A stretch of 44,966 nt of DNA from Marisediminitalea alba (GCF_002993365.1 NZ_PVNP01000080.1:1-44966); one strand, 5' to 3'; numbered from the stretch's first letter, positions 1 through 8,127 are shown. Notes: generated by a model not told the origin, from the sequence alone. Translations and numbers: made by a program.

Positions 1-798
1 GGCTTCCGTCACGTTGCTTACGTGCTGCCTGGCGTCTTTGATGGTCATGGGGACTCGTGAGATAAACAATTGGTTCTGTGTTGCCAGGGCAGTGATAGAT
101 TCTTCGGTATAAAGCGCCGCATCGGCAACAAAATATCGGCATTGTTGTGCGGCCTTTAAACACTGAATATGGTGACGGGTGACTTCTGCAAAAGCTTTCT
201 GGTCATTCGTATTGCCACTTAAAGCCTGCATATAGACAGGGATACCGGCTTGATTTTCACAAATCAGCTCCAGTATCACCTGGTTTAATTCTGGCCGGTG
301 GTCCCGGCTGTAACCTTTAACCAGTTCAATGCGTTTAGTCTCGCTATCTTGTTCATCAACAGCGTATTCACCATCGACATGAAAACTGGTGATATCCAGG
401 TGCACAGCGTTACTGGCTAACCCCAGCGTGTCGACCACTCGCTCAGCCATGACTTGATATAGCGACGACACGTCTGCTTCATAGAGGGCATCAAGACACC
501 GACCAAGTACATCATCATTCAGGTGCTTGGCCTGTACACCCGGACCAATCAGGCGTTCAGTGGGTTTGTCAGCGAAAAAATCTGCAAACATGTGTAGGGT
601 GCGGCTGTGAAAACCCAAACCATTGAGAAGCATGGCGACAAAGGCTTCTCCATGAGTCACCTTATGCTCATTGTTTTTTGGGATAACCGCGTCAATCATC
701 TTAGCGATACCAAGCTCCCGACACATACCGGATACTAAACCAAGATGGTCCATGCGTTTGATAGTTAACCCTGATAGGGAGGTAGTAGAAATAGCCAT
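1..798 (-). CDS. IS1634-family (DUF4277-type) transposase, N-terminal part, cut by the window edge
   Basis: The minus strand is open from an ATG at 798 to the window edge, giving 266 residues and no stop. The N-terminus (MAISTTSLSGLTIKRMDHLG) and the segment GLGFHSRTLHMFADFF are typical of the DUF4277 head of IS1634-type transposases. The DDE core begins near residue 134 with HLDITSFHVDGEY, where the first catalytic Asp is expected, and a second acidic position lies in the stretch FVADAALYTEES. The rest of the protein lies outside the window. The element's end must be between 799 and about 900, but I could not recognise its inverted repeat. It lies tail-out beside a truncated recombinase, which marks this edge as mobile DNA. 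The family call comes from the sequence pattern only. Confidence 0.8.
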   Translation of the reverse strand, partial: MAISTTSLSGLTIKRMDHLGLVSGMCRELGIAKMIDAVIPKNNEHKVTHGEAFVAMLLNGLGFHSRTLHMFADFFADKPTERLIGPGVQAKHLNDDVLGRCLDALYEADVSSLYQVMAERVVDTLGLASNAVHLDITSFHVDGEYAVDEQDSETKRIELVKGYSRDHRPELNQVILELICENQAGIPVYMQALSGNTNDQKAFAEVTRHHIQCLKAAQQCRYFVADAALYTEESITALATQNQLFISRVPMTIKDARQHVSNVTEA

Positions 799-952
799 TT
801 TGCTGCACCCAAAGATGAGTAATAGATCAAAATGGGGGATTGGTGTCAAGAAAAATAAATCAGTTAATTAGGTGCGGAATGACGGTTGATTACGTTCTTC
901 CCCCCCCTTTTTTTGTTATAAAACTTGACCTGATCCTACATCGGGAACAACG

Positions 953-1279
953 GTGTTTTTGGACAATCATGGCCTGGCATTCAGGCCTCATCAATTAACG
1001 GCCTTGGTTAAAAAGTACCTGCTAAGCGCTGGCATAGAGGTTGGTGCGGCTTGTAATGCGTTTCGACATAGTGCAGCGACACATATGCTTGAGAATGGCG
1101 CTAATTGTCGTGAACTTCAGGAATACCTGGGGCACGCTGACTTATCGACCACGCAAGTCTATTTGGAGGTAACACAAACACAGCTCAAAAAAACTTATTC
1201 CAAAACACATCCTGCGGCCATAGCTGGAAAACGACTAACTAAAGGAGAAGTTAGCTCGTATTTACATCATCTTTCTTAA
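953..1279 (+). pseudogene. Tyrosine recombinase/integrase, C-terminal catalytic fragment
   Basis: This 108-residue reading frame carries only the last part of a phage-integrase catalytic domain. It has the box-II arginine (R38 in NAFRHSAATHML), the LGH motif (H61) and the nucleophile tyrosine (Y70 in TQVYLEV). The N-terminal core-binding domain and the first catalytic Arg and Lys are absent, and an in-frame stop sits at 926-928 just upstream. The residue that is usually His in HxxR is Cys34. The GTG at 953 is a weak start and the frame is open from 929, so this is best read as a decayed remnant, possibly truncated by the neighbouring insertion sequence. It is unlikely to be active alone. Confidence 0.7.
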
Positions 1280-1367
1280 TTGCTCGCCGGTTAGAAATCT
1301 GTACTTCTTTGGGAAGGCTTATAGCCGGAAAGCTCTGTTTCTTGTATGCCTTCTTCAAGCTAATGAG

Positions 1368-1451
1368 CATTAAAGCCTAAAAACAACAAGTCATTAAAAC
1401 CTACAAACCAAGTGACATTAAAACCTATAAATGGTATAACGCTAAAACCTA
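1368..1451 (+). repeat. Four 12-bp direct repeats at exact 24-bp spacing upstream of the Fic gene
   Basis: Copies start at 1368 (CATTAAAGCCTA), 1392 and 1416 (both CATTAAAACCTA) and 1440 (CGCTAAAACCTA). The period is exactly 24 bp. The 12-bp cores are conserved while the 12-bp spacers have diverged, which argues for protein-binding sites rather than a recent tandem duplication. Copies 3 and 4 overlap the -35 and -10 hexamers of the likely Fic promoter, so the array looks like an operator. I infer that the AbiEi-like N-terminal domain of the Fic protein could be the ligand. Confidence 0.75.
1412..1440 (+). promoter_or_regulatory. Probable sigma-70 promoter of the Fic gene
   Basis: GTGACA (1412-1417, 5 of 6 matches to TTGACA), a 17-bp spacer and TATAAC (1435-1440, 5 of 6) form a good promoter. 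It lies about 60 bp before the Fic start and is interleaved with the 24-bp repeats, so a repeat-binding protein would block RNA polymerase. Confidence 0.55.
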
Positions 1452-1502
1452 GAGGTGAGGATTGATAAATGGTAAGTATCACGAGTAATAGCTGGAGTGA
1501 AC

Positions 1503-3014
1503 ATGAATGACATATCACAAAAACTAGCAGATTCGCTTGAGCAATTACAACAGCTTCAAGAGTCTGGGGTTGTTGCTATCCAGTCAAAACAACTCAGCAG
1601 AGTGCACCGAGAGCGGCTATTGAAGCATGGGTTTATTCGCGAAGTTATTCGGGGTTGGTACATACCGGCGATGCCTGATGAAAAGCCTGGCGACAGTACA
1701 TCTTGGTATACCTCTTTTTGGGATTTTTGCGCCGCTTATTTGTCACAGCGATTCGACCAATCCTGGTGTTTATCACCAGAGCAATCACTTAGTCTGCATA
1801 TCGGTGATAGAACCGTTCCTCAGCAATTGCTCGTACGCTCCCCAAAAGGCAATAATAAACCCACCGCCTTTTTGCACAACACCTCGATTTTTGATGTCAG
1901 GTTGAACATGCCAGCCGCAGAACACATTGAAAATCTAGAGGGGCTCAATGTATACAGCCTGGCGGCTGCGCTTGTTTACTCTTCGGCAAATCAATTTCAA
2001 AACGCCCCCGTCCATATGCGTACAGCCTTATCGATGGTGACAGATGCATCCGACGTATTGTCCGTTTTACTCGCAGGTAATCACAGTGTAATTGCCGGCC
2101 GATTAGTGGGGGCTTTTAGAAATATAGGCCGGGATCTGATTGCTGACAATATCTTAAAGGGCATGCAAGCGGCCGATTTGAAAATGCAAGAAGATGACCC
2201 TTTCGCAGAGAAGGTACAGATTAGCTTTGGTCGTCGTGACGTTTCGCCCTATGTTAATCGCATGCGGCTGATGTGGGCGCAAATGCGTGAAAGTATTATC
2301 GCACACTTTCCAGAACAACCACACCAAACCATTGATATCGAAACCTACATGGCCGAAGTGGAAGACAAATACGTCACAGACGCCTACCACTCACTGTCCA
2401 TTGAAGGCTATCGGGTGACTCGCGAATTGATTGAACTGGTTCGTTCAGGCAACTGGCAAGCTGAAGGTTCAGACCACAGCAAAAAACACCTAGATGCCAT
2501 GGCTGCTAGAGGCTACTGGGATGCGTTTCAGGAAGTTAAAAAAGCCGTGTTAGCAGTATTAGAAGGTAAGAACCCTGGCGATGTATTGGAACAGACGCAC
2601 AGCGATTGGTATCTCGCCTTATTTGGTCCTAGTGTTGCGGCCGGTATTATTAAACAGTCGGACTTGGCTGGTTACCGGTCAGGGCCTGTCTATATTCGCC
2701 AGTCTATGCATACTCCACCAAGCAGAGAAGCGGTTCGTGACATGATGCCGACACTTTTCGACTTGCTCGCAGAAGAGGAAAATGCAGCAGTCAGAGTGGT
2801 ACTGGGTCACTTCATTTTCGTCTACATCCACCCTTACTTCGATGGTAACGGCAGAATGGGAAGATTCATCATGAATTTAATGATGGCATCTGGTGGTTAC
2901 CCATGGACAGTCGTACCTGTCGAGCGAAGAGATGAATATATGCAAGCGTTGGAAGCAGCCAGCGTAAAACAGGATATTGTGCCTTTTACACAGTTTTTGG
3001 CATCGCTACTTTAA
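1503..3014 (+). CDS. Fic-domain protein with AbiEi-like N-terminal regulator domain
   Basis: The protein has 503 residues from ATG 1503. GGAG at 1494-1497 sits five bases before it; an in-frame GTG at 1497 is the alternative start. The N-terminal half contains a helix and wing pattern (LLKHGFIREVIRGWYIP) like the AbiEi-type antitoxin winged helix. The C-terminal half is a Fic AMP-transferase fold with the complete catalytic motif HPYFDGNGRMGR at 443-454 (His443). Upstream is an inhibitory-helix motif S-x3-E-G (Ser297, Glu301, Gly302), which marks a class II, self-inhibited Fic. Such enzymes usually AMPylate protein targets. No separate antitoxin gene is seen, so inhibition is probably internal. 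The repeats and promoter upstream suggest autoregulation. Target and physiological role cannot be told from the sequence. Confidence 0.85.
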   Translation: MNDISQKLADSLEQLQQLQESGVVAIQSKQLSRVHRERLLKHGFIREVIRGWYIPAMPDEKPGDSTSWYTSFWDFCAAYLSQRFDQSWCLSPEQSLSLHIGDRTVPQQLLVRSPKGNNKPTAFLHNTSIFDVRLNMPAAEHIENLEGLNVYSLAAALVYSSANQFQNAPVHMRTALSMVTDASDVLSVLLAGNHSVIAGRLVGAFRNIGRDLIADNILKGMQAADLKMQEDDPFAEKVQISFGRRDVSPYVNRMRLMWAQMRESIIAHFPEQPHQTIDIETYMAEVEDKYVTDAYHSLSIEGYRVTRELIELVRSGNWQAEGSDHSKKHLDAMAARGYWDAFQEVKKAVLAVLEGKNPGDVLEQTHSDWYLALFGPSVAAGIIKQSDLAGYRSGPVYIRQSMHTPPSREAVRDMMPTLFDLLAEEENAAVRVVLGHFIFVYIHPYFDGNGRMGRFIMNLMMASGGYPWTVVPVERRDEYMQALEAASVKQDIVPFTQFLASLL

Positions 3015-3153
3015 CCAAAGAACTGGTTATAGGCTTATTAACCCGTTTAATATTAACTTTCATGGCTATTACTGCTAACTCTTCTAGCTCGTCAGAAATT
3101 GAGGATAATATTGTTGCTTTAAGAGCAACAAGCACAGGAAATAGGTGGTATAC

Positions 3154-3179
3154 GGGATCTCCTGAGCAGGTTGGCTCAG
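3154..3179 (+). repeat. Intergenic repeat, copy 1
   Basis: The 26 bases beginning GGGATCTCCTGAGCAGG and ending GGCTCAG recur at 3491-3516 with two differences. This copy lacks the CCCGGA/TCCGGG hairpin that precedes copy 2. Confidence 0.6.
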
Positions 3180-3354
3180 TCAAAGTAGCTTTTATAGTTG
3201 ATCAGAAACATTAGCAATTTGTCGGGTCGTTGACATAATGCTGAGAAATTTTGATGTTCTGAAAAAGCACTCATTGGTATTAAAGTGCGGAAATTTTTAG
3301 CCCACGATAACATGCAAGGGGGTCCCGGATAGTCCCTTCTGGATGACATTCAGA

Positions 3355-3382
3355 CCCCGGATAACGCAAAGCGTTTCCGGGG
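3355..3382. repeat. Imperfect GC-rich palindrome
   Basis: CCCCGG pairs with CCGGGG and AACGC with GCGTT around an AAA loop, with one bulged T. It resembles the REP-type palindrome at 3466 but is a different copy. No T-run follows, so it is not an intrinsic terminator. Confidence 0.45.
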
Positions 3383-3465
3383 ATATCTAGGCTTGATTAG
3401 CATTGATATGAGTACGAGAACAAGCTAATACAACATTGTCATACCGACATTAATATTCCCGTCAT

Positions 3466-3493
3466 CCCGGAAAGTACGCAGTGCTTATCCGGG
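3466..3493. repeat. REP-like palindrome (CCCGGA ... TCCGGG)
   Basis: CCCGGAAAGTAC and GTGCTTATCCGGG can fold with few mismatches. It is preceded by GTCAT and followed by GGGATCTCCTG. This arrangement is common in dispersed proteobacterial intergenic repeats. It merges into repeat copy 2 at 3491. Confidence 0.55.
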
Positions 3494-3516
3494 ATCTCCT
3501 GAACAGGCTGGCTCAG
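3491..3516 (+). repeat. Intergenic repeat, copy 2
   Basis: This is the second copy of the 26-bp repeat found at 3154-3179 (24 of 26 bases identical). It abuts the hairpin at 3466-3493 and lies just beyond the 3' end of the ion-channel gene. Confidence 0.6.
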
Positions 3517-3531
3517 CCTATTAACACGCGA

Positions 3532-4335
3532 TTATTCCTTTCGCTGCATGCCATCAATTTTTTGTTCGAGCCGTTTTAAATGAGCGGCGATATCATTGAT
3601 GGTCGGTTCATCTTTGTGCGCTTCACGGTATGCCTTAGCGTTTTCTTCTTCCATTACATTGACCACAATACCAATCACCATATTTAAAAACGCGAAAGCG
3701 GTGAAAAAGATAAAGCTCAGGTAGAAGAACCAGCTTAACGGATAGACCTCCATGGTTTCGTACATTACATCTGTCCAGTCTTCAAAGGTCATCACCCTGA
3801 ACAGGGTGAGCAGTGAAATGGTAATGTCGCCCCATAGTTTAGGGTTGATGTCTTCAAATAGCGTACTGCCGATGGCCGCGTAAATATAAAAGATGATAAA
3901 CATCAGCAGCATCACATAGCCAAGCTGAGGCAAGGCCTTCATCAGGGAAACCAGAAGTATTCTTAATTCCGGAATGATAGAGATCATCCGCAGCACTCTG
4001 AAAACCCGCACCAGTCGGGCTATCAGTGCAGTATCGCTGTTTTCCAGTGGTAATAAACTGACTAATACAATCAGCGTATCAAACCAGTTCCAGAAGCTTT
4101 TAAAGAAATCGACTTTGTTTTTCTCACCCAAAAAACGAATGGTGATTTCTATTAAAAAGAACGCGCTAATCAGCCAGTCGAGTACATTGGTGACCTGATT
4201 AACGGTACTCGGCATGTCGTAGGTTTTTGCCCCTACCAGTAACGCCGAAAATAAAATAACTGCAATAACAAAAAGTTCGAACACTTTATTGGTTCGAACC
4301 TGTTCAAATTTGTGCTGTAGATGAGATGCCTTCAT
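3532..4335 (-). CDS. BacNav-type voltage-gated ion channel subunit
   Basis: The 267-residue protein has the six-helix layout of a single-domain voltage-gated cation channel that works as a tetramer in the inner membrane. S1 is at about 18-36, S2 about 52-69 and S3 about 83-97. S4 (about 105-120) has four arginines spaced by three (R107, R110, R113, R116). The pore loop and filter TFEDWTD lie at 183-189, and S6 at about 205-228. A polar C-terminal tail ending in a short coiled-coil heptad (AHLKRLEQKI) is typical of bacterial sodium channels. The filter is more acidic than the TLESWS of NaChBac, so calcium or mixed permeability is possible; that part is inference. The gene stands alone on the minus strand and is divergent from a small ORF. 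Confidence 0.85.
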   Translation of the reverse strand: MKASHLQHKFEQVRTNKVFELFVIAVILFSALLVGAKTYDMPSTVNQVTNVLDWLISAFFLIEITIRFLGEKNKVDFFKSFWNWFDTLIVLVSLLPLENSDTALIARLVRVFRVLRMISIIPELRILLVSLMKALPQLGYVMLLMFIIFYIYAAIGSTLFEDINPKLWGDITISLLTLFRVMTFEDWTDVMYETMEVYPLSWFFYLSFIFFTAFAFLNMVIGIVVNVMEEENAKAYREAHKDEPTINDIAAHLKRLEQKIDGMQRKE

Positions 4336-4409
4336 GGTCAGTTAGTTTCGTTTGAGAATCGTGAAATAAGACTATATGATTGTGAAATATCAATTTTTCA
4401 GGCCGTATC

Positions 4410-4568
4410 ATGGACGACAGCAGTGAAAGTTTGCAAGCTAAATTAGCGCAACTGGCAGAACAATTAAATAACCATGCGCCGAGTGTTGAAGAGACCCTTA
4501 AAATTAAGGCGTCTATGGAAGAAATCCTGCAACGTCTCGAGGCCATACAGTTTATATCTAAACCCTGA
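4410..4568 (+). CDS. Small conserved-looking helical protein, function unknown
   Basis: ATG 4410 to TGA 4568 encodes 52 residues beginning MDDSSESLQAKLAQLAEQL. The sequence is acidic, almost wholly helix-forming and has heptad-like leucines (LQAKLAQLAEQL, then MEEILQRLEAIQF). It has no signal peptide or membrane segment. It sits between the divergent ion-channel start and a hairpin terminator that could serve as its own 3' end. No strong ribosome-binding site is visible, although TCAGG lies nine bases before the ATG. I do not recognise a family; a small coiled-coil protein is the most that can be said. Confidence 0.5.
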   Translation: MDDSSESLQAKLAQLAEQLNNHAPSVEETLKIKASMEEILQRLEAIQFISKP

Positions 4569-4584
4569 TAAATCATCGTGCAAT

Positions 4585-4610
4585 AAAAAACGCGCCGCAA
4601 GGGCGCGTTT
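4585..4610 (-). terminator. Intrinsic terminator for tolC (bidirectional hairpin)
   Basis: A nine-base perfect stem (AAACGCGCC / GGCGCGTTT) with loop GCAAG is followed on the minus strand by six T residues, just past the tolC stop. On the plus strand TTTGTTGT follows, so it may also end the small ORF at 4410-4568. Confidence 0.8.
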
Positions 4611-4630
4611 GTTGTGTATTGTAAAGCGAA

Positions 4631-6013
4631 TTACTCGCTGTCCATTGGCGCATCTTTCAGGCCCTGACTAATTAGCTCAAGGTCACTGGCGGTCAGATTA
4701 CCAGCCGCTTGTTTTAGCGTAACCATAGCCTGGATAAAGTCATAACGCGAACCAGACAAGTTAGCGCGAGCGTTGAAAAGATTACGGGTGCTGTTGAGTA
4801 CGTCAACAATAGTACGCGTACCCACATCAAAACCCGCCTCAGTGGCTTTTAATGCACTTTCGGCTGAAAGCACAGCTTGTTCTAGTGCGCGTATAGTCGA
4901 AATGGCAGCCTTCACATCGTTGTACGAACTGCGTACTGACTGAACGGCCTGACGATGGGCAAGTTCTAAATCTTCACTGGCACTGATAAACAACGCGCGG
5001 GCACGATCCGTTTGCGCCGATACCTGACCGCCCTGGTAAATAGGTACGGACACATTTACACCAATGCTCTGACTATCCTGAAATGGCGTTTCGTCAATGA
5101 AAAACGGTGATGAAACTTCGGTTTTTGAGCTGCCATACGATGCAGACAGGCCAAGCGTTGGGTAGTGACCCGCTGTGGCAATGTCGATTTCCATCTTCGC
5201 TACATCCATGGCCAGACGCTGCGCTAGTAGGGTCAGGTTAGACTCTTCGGCGATGTCCAGCCATTCAGTAACGGCCTGCGGCGATGGTGATGAGGCGGAA
5301 AAACGCTGGGTATCCAGCACGTCCAGACGGTCGTGATATTTACCGGTAATCACACGCAGTGCTTCACGGGCCAGCTCGATGTTGTTTTCTGCGACAATTT
5401 CCTGAGCAACAGTATTGTCGTAATTGGCCTGCGCTTCGTGCACGTCGGTGATGGCAGTTAAGCCCACTTCAAAACGTTGTTTGGTTTGTTCCAGTTGGCG
5501 TTCGATGGCACGTTTCTCTGCCTGCACAAAATCCAGGTTGTCCTGGGCACGCAATACATCTAGGTAAGCCGTAACGGTACGGACGATAAGTTGTTGTACT
5601 GCGGCAGCGTACGTGGCATCGCTTTGCTCTGCGGTTAATTCAGCCTGGTCCAGACCTAACCAGCGAGAGTGGTCGTATAACGACATACTGAGGTCAATGC
5701 CCCAACTGGTCGAGTCAAGGTCAACATCTACGTCAAAAATTTCGAAGGTCGGGTTGCCGTTTTCATCTTCACGTTGAATGTTCTGGGTAGATTCACTGGT
5801 AGACGTGGAATATCCCAGTGAACCTGAAATTTGTGGTAACAGCGCGGCACGGCTAATTGGAATAGCCTGATAAGCTGCGTCGCGTTGTGCTTTTGCACGA
5901 TTAACAACCGGATCGTTGGCCATGGCTTGTTGATAAACGTCCAATAAGCTATCTGCTAATACCGGTGTGGTCATTCCCAGACCAAGCATTAGCGATAAAA
6001 GTGTTTTTTTCAT
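4631..6013 (-). CDS. tolC: TolC family outer-membrane efflux channel
   Basis: The 460-residue protein has a signal peptide (MKKTLLSLMLGLGMTTPVLA, cut before DS). The mature part shows the duplicated TolC layout: two OEP repeats of long helices broken by beta segments, with a central boundary near 230-250. Late motifs such as GQVSAQTDRAR and GFDVGTRTIVDVLNSTRNLF are characteristic of the second repeat. It forms the trimeric outer-membrane exit duct used by tripartite drug and protein exporters. GAAGG stands ten bases before the ATG. It is divergent from nudF, as in E. coli, which supports orthology. The C-terminal tail is short compared with E. coli TolC. Confidence 0.93.
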   Translation of the reverse strand: MKKTLLSLMLGLGMTTPVLADSLLDVYQQAMANDPVVNRAKAQRDAAYQAIPISRAALLPQISGSLGYSTSTSESTQNIQREDENGNPTFEIFDVDVDLDSTSWGIDLSMSLYDHSRWLGLDQAELTAEQSDATYAAAVQQLIVRTVTAYLDVLRAQDNLDFVQAEKRAIERQLEQTKQRFEVGLTAITDVHEAQANYDNTVAQEIVAENNIELAREALRVITGKYHDRLDVLDTQRFSASSPSPQAVTEWLDIAEESNLTLLAQRLAMDVAKMEIDIATAGHYPTLGLSASYGSSKTEVSSPFFIDETPFQDSQSIGVNVSVPIYQGGQVSAQTDRARALFISASEDLELAHRQAVQSVRSSYNDVKAAISTIRALEQAVLSAESALKATEAGFDVGTRTIVDVLNSTRNLFNARANLSGSRYDFIQAMVTLKQAAGNLTASDLELISQGLKDAPMDSE

Positions 6014-6329
6014 GTTTGTGCCTTCAATCTCAACTGTGTTTACTAACTAAATGGGTGATATGGGTAGCAAAATTACGCTAGTATGGTTAACGGGTATGCC
6101 TTTGCCCGAACCATGCACCCAAATGACGATCTCACTTCAACTACATTGGTGTACTTTAAAAAAATCGCATAATAAAAGACACAACTAAGTCGTAACAGAG
6201 CTTGCGCAAGTGTAACAGAATATGTGTCTTATTTGTCTGAGCGTGTTTATACGAAAATTATATATACACTCATGATCGTAAATACTCAATCGCGTATATT
6301 AACTGGTTTAATCTATAAATGAGAATGCA
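6014..6329. other. Divergent tolC / nudF intergenic region
   Basis: No gene is seen in these 316 bp. The right half (about 6230-6320) is AT-rich, with several TATA-like stretches that could hold the nudF promoter. The left half should hold the tolC promoter. I could not pick a convincing -35/-10 pair or operator in either direction. Confidence 0.5.
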
Positions 6330-6962
6330 ATGACAGCGAAAATTCAACGTTTCAACTCAGAAGACGTCAAAATCGCCGCAATTGAACCCTTGTACGAAGG
6401 TTTCTTCACGATGGTTCGCTACGACTTTTCGCACAAGAAATACGACGGTACCTGGACCGGAAACATCAGCCGGGAAATCTTCGAGCGGGGCCACGCGGTT
6501 GCCGTGCTGCCATACGATCCGGTTCGCCAGGAGTTTGTGTTGATTGAACAAATTCGGATTGGTGCGTTGCCTACTACTGATTCCCCGTGGTTGATAGAGA
6601 TTATCGCCGGTATCATCGACGAAGGGGAAAGTCAGGAGTCAGTCTGTCATCGCGAAGCGCAGGAAGAAGCGGGGATTGCACTCACTCACCTTACTAAAGC
6701 CTTAAGTTACCTGGCGAGCCCTGGCGGTACCACCGAAAGGTTGCATGTGTACGTGGCCTGTACCGATGCGGCTAATGCGTCCGGTGTGCACGGACTTGAG
6801 TATGAATCAGAAGATATATTAGTCCACCGGGTGGCAGAAGACACAGCCCGTGAGTGGCTGGAATCCGGTAAAATAGACAACGCGGCAAGCATAATTGCGT
6901 TACAATGGTTTTTTATGAACAAACACACTTTGTTAGAGCAGTGGCAGTCCGGTGACCAGTAA
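6330..6962 (+). CDS. nudF: ADP-ribose pyrophosphatase
   Basis: The 210-residue Nudix hydrolase contains a perfect Nudix box, G-x5-E-x7-RE-x2-EE-x-G, in GIIDEGESQESVCHREAQEE followed by AGI. The Glu residues of REAQEE bind the catalytic magnesium. The N-terminal segment (VRYDFSHKKYDGTW ... REIFERGHAVAVLPYDP) matches the dimerisation and substrate part of the ADP-ribose pyrophosphatase subfamily, which hydrolyses ADP-ribose to AMP and ribose 5-phosphate. It starts an operon in the order nudF-yqiB-cpdA-yqiA-parE, as in E. coli, and overlaps the next gene by 11 bp. Confidence 0.92.
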   Translation: MTAKIQRFNSEDVKIAAIEPLYEGFFTMVRYDFSHKKYDGTWTGNISREIFERGHAVAVLPYDPVRQEFVLIEQIRIGALPTTDSPWLIEIIAGIIDEGESQESVCHREAQEEAGIALTHLTKALSYLASPGGTTERLHVYVACTDAANASGVHGLEYESEDILVHRVAEDTAREWLESGKIDNAASIIALQWFFMNKHTLLEQWQSGDQ

Positions 6963-7389
6963 TAAGCGTAAATATGTACCTAATTTACCCACCTTGCAGG
7001 CAATCTGCGAGCGTAATTATGTGCATCTTTTAAGCATGTTACCCGACTGCGATACCGAGGACCTCACCTACCGGTTTACGGCCGGACTGGGGTTGTCTTA
7101 CCGTATTCAGATTATTGAATCGGCACGCTACACCAGTACCATTTTGGTGGAACAGGTGAACGTTGCAACGCCCGGTTATCTTAAGCCATCCATGACAGTC
7201 AGGTTGTATCATGATGCGCGAATGGCCGAGGTCACCTCCAGTCAGAATGCTGGCGCACTGGCGCCTTCTTACGAATACCCCAATGCTAAAATGCGCCTTC
7301 GCAACGAAAAACACATGGTGAATTTGTTTTTAACCGAGTGGCTGCATTTTTGTTTAAATCACAACGCACAGCCTATTGCCTCAACTTAA
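6952..7389 (+). CDS. yqiB: DUF1249 protein, YqiB family
   Basis: The 145-residue soluble protein starts with GTG 6952 inside the end of nudF, so it is probably translationally coupled. The N-terminal pattern KYVPNLPTLQAICERNY and the later MTVRLYHDARMAEV are typical of the DUF1249/YqiB family, whose function is unknown. The position between nudF and cpdA is the conserved one. No catalytic motif, signal peptide or membrane segment is visible. The next gene starts on the base after its stop codon. Confidence 0.85.
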   Translation: MTSNKRKYVPNLPTLQAICERNYVHLLSMLPDCDTEDLTYRFTAGLGLSYRIQIIESARYTSTILVEQVNVATPGYLKPSMTVRLYHDARMAEVTSSQNAGALAPSYEYPNAKMRLRNEKHMVNLFLTEWLHFCLNHNAQPIAST

Positions 7390-8127
7390 ATGAAGCTGAT
7401 CCAAATATCTGACTGTCATTTGTTTGCATCACCCGAATTATCCGCCTACGGTGATATTAATCCCGCGCAATCTCTTACTGCTGTGCTGGTTGCGGCCGCT
7501 GAGCAACAACCAAACGGCCTGTTATTTACCGGAGATATTTCCGGCGACGACAGCGCCGCCAGTTATCAGTTATTTCTGCGTCTGCTGAACCGATGGGGCG
7601 GGGAGATACCATGGCGGGTGATCCCCGGCAATCACGATAATAACGCCTATTTTGACCAGACGCTTAAAGCCAACTGGTTACAGGCTAATGCGCCCTGGGT
7701 ACTTGAAGGCAAATATATTCATGGCCTGGATACGCGACTTGAGGGTACGCTTGGTATGGTTGATGAGAGGCAACTGGCCAGTGTTGCAGCTAGTATTGCT
7801 ACTGCACCCGATGCCGGGCACCTGCTGGCCATTCACCATCATCCGGTTGCCACGGGCAGCTGGATGGATAATCATGCGCTGCAAAATACTGTCGCGCTTG
7901 CCCGCTGGCTTGCAGAGTACCCGGTAAAAGCCGTATTACATGGTCACATTCATGCCGACAATCAGGCTCAGCTTAGCGATACTCCGATACTTGGTGTGCC
8001 GTCTTCGTGCTGGCAGTGGCAACTTTCAGCCGAGTTTGGCCTGGCCAGCGAAAGACCTGGGTTTCGGGTAATTGAATGGGCAGAAAATGGTACTTTTACT
8101 TCCCGCATACACCGGATAACGCAATAA
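7390..8127 (+). CDS. cpdA: 3',5'-cyclic-AMP phosphodiesterase
   Basis: The 245-residue calcineurin-like metallophosphoesterase has all its metal motifs: D8 and H10 (ISDCH), D49 (TGDISGDD), N81-H82 (GNHDN), the HHHP cluster at 149-152, and HGHIH at 184-188. CpdA hydrolyses cAMP to 5'-AMP in the cytoplasm and so tunes CRP signalling. The start ATG lies directly after the yqiB stop with no recognisable ribosome-binding site of its own, which suggests coupled translation. The length is close to that of E. coli CpdA. Confidence 0.92.
   Translation: MKLIQISDCHLFASPELSAYGDINPAQSLTAVLVAAAEQQPNGLLFTGDISGDDSAASYQLFLRLLNRWGGEIPWRVIPGNHDNNAYFDQTLKANWLQANAPWVLEGKYIHGLDTRLEGTLGMVDERQLASVAASIATAPDAGHLLAIHHHPVATGSWMDNHALQNTVALARWLAEYPVKAVLHGHIHADNQAQLSDTPILGVPSSCWQWQLSAEFGLASERPGFRVIEWAENGTFTSRIHRITQ

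Larger units (their letters stand above)
3015..3531. other. 517-bp gene-free stretch with REP-like repeats
   Basis: No convincing gene is present; the minus-strand frame at 2986-3183 overlaps the end of fic and has no recognisable content. The stretch holds two near-identical 26-bp direct repeats (3154-3179 and 3491-3516) and two GC-rich palindromes (3355-3382 and 3466-3493), typical of dispersed intergenic repeats. A TTGACA occurs near 3230 without a clear -10 box. Confidence 0.6.

Noticed and set aside
900..914. C8-T7 homopolymer tract as a phase-variation switch
   Set aside because: It lies outside any intact reading frame, between an IS end and a recombinase remnant, so slippage there would switch nothing visible.
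1368..1451. The four 24-bp-spaced repeats as a small CRISPR array or plasmid iterons
   Set aside because: The repeats are only 12 bp and the spacers are 12 bp, too short for CRISPR. There is no cas gene and no replication-initiator gene nearby. The promoter overlap favours an operator.
2986..3183. Minus-strand 65-codon ORF after the Fic gene
   Set aside because: It runs through the end of fic and a repeat copy, with low-complexity translation and no start signal.
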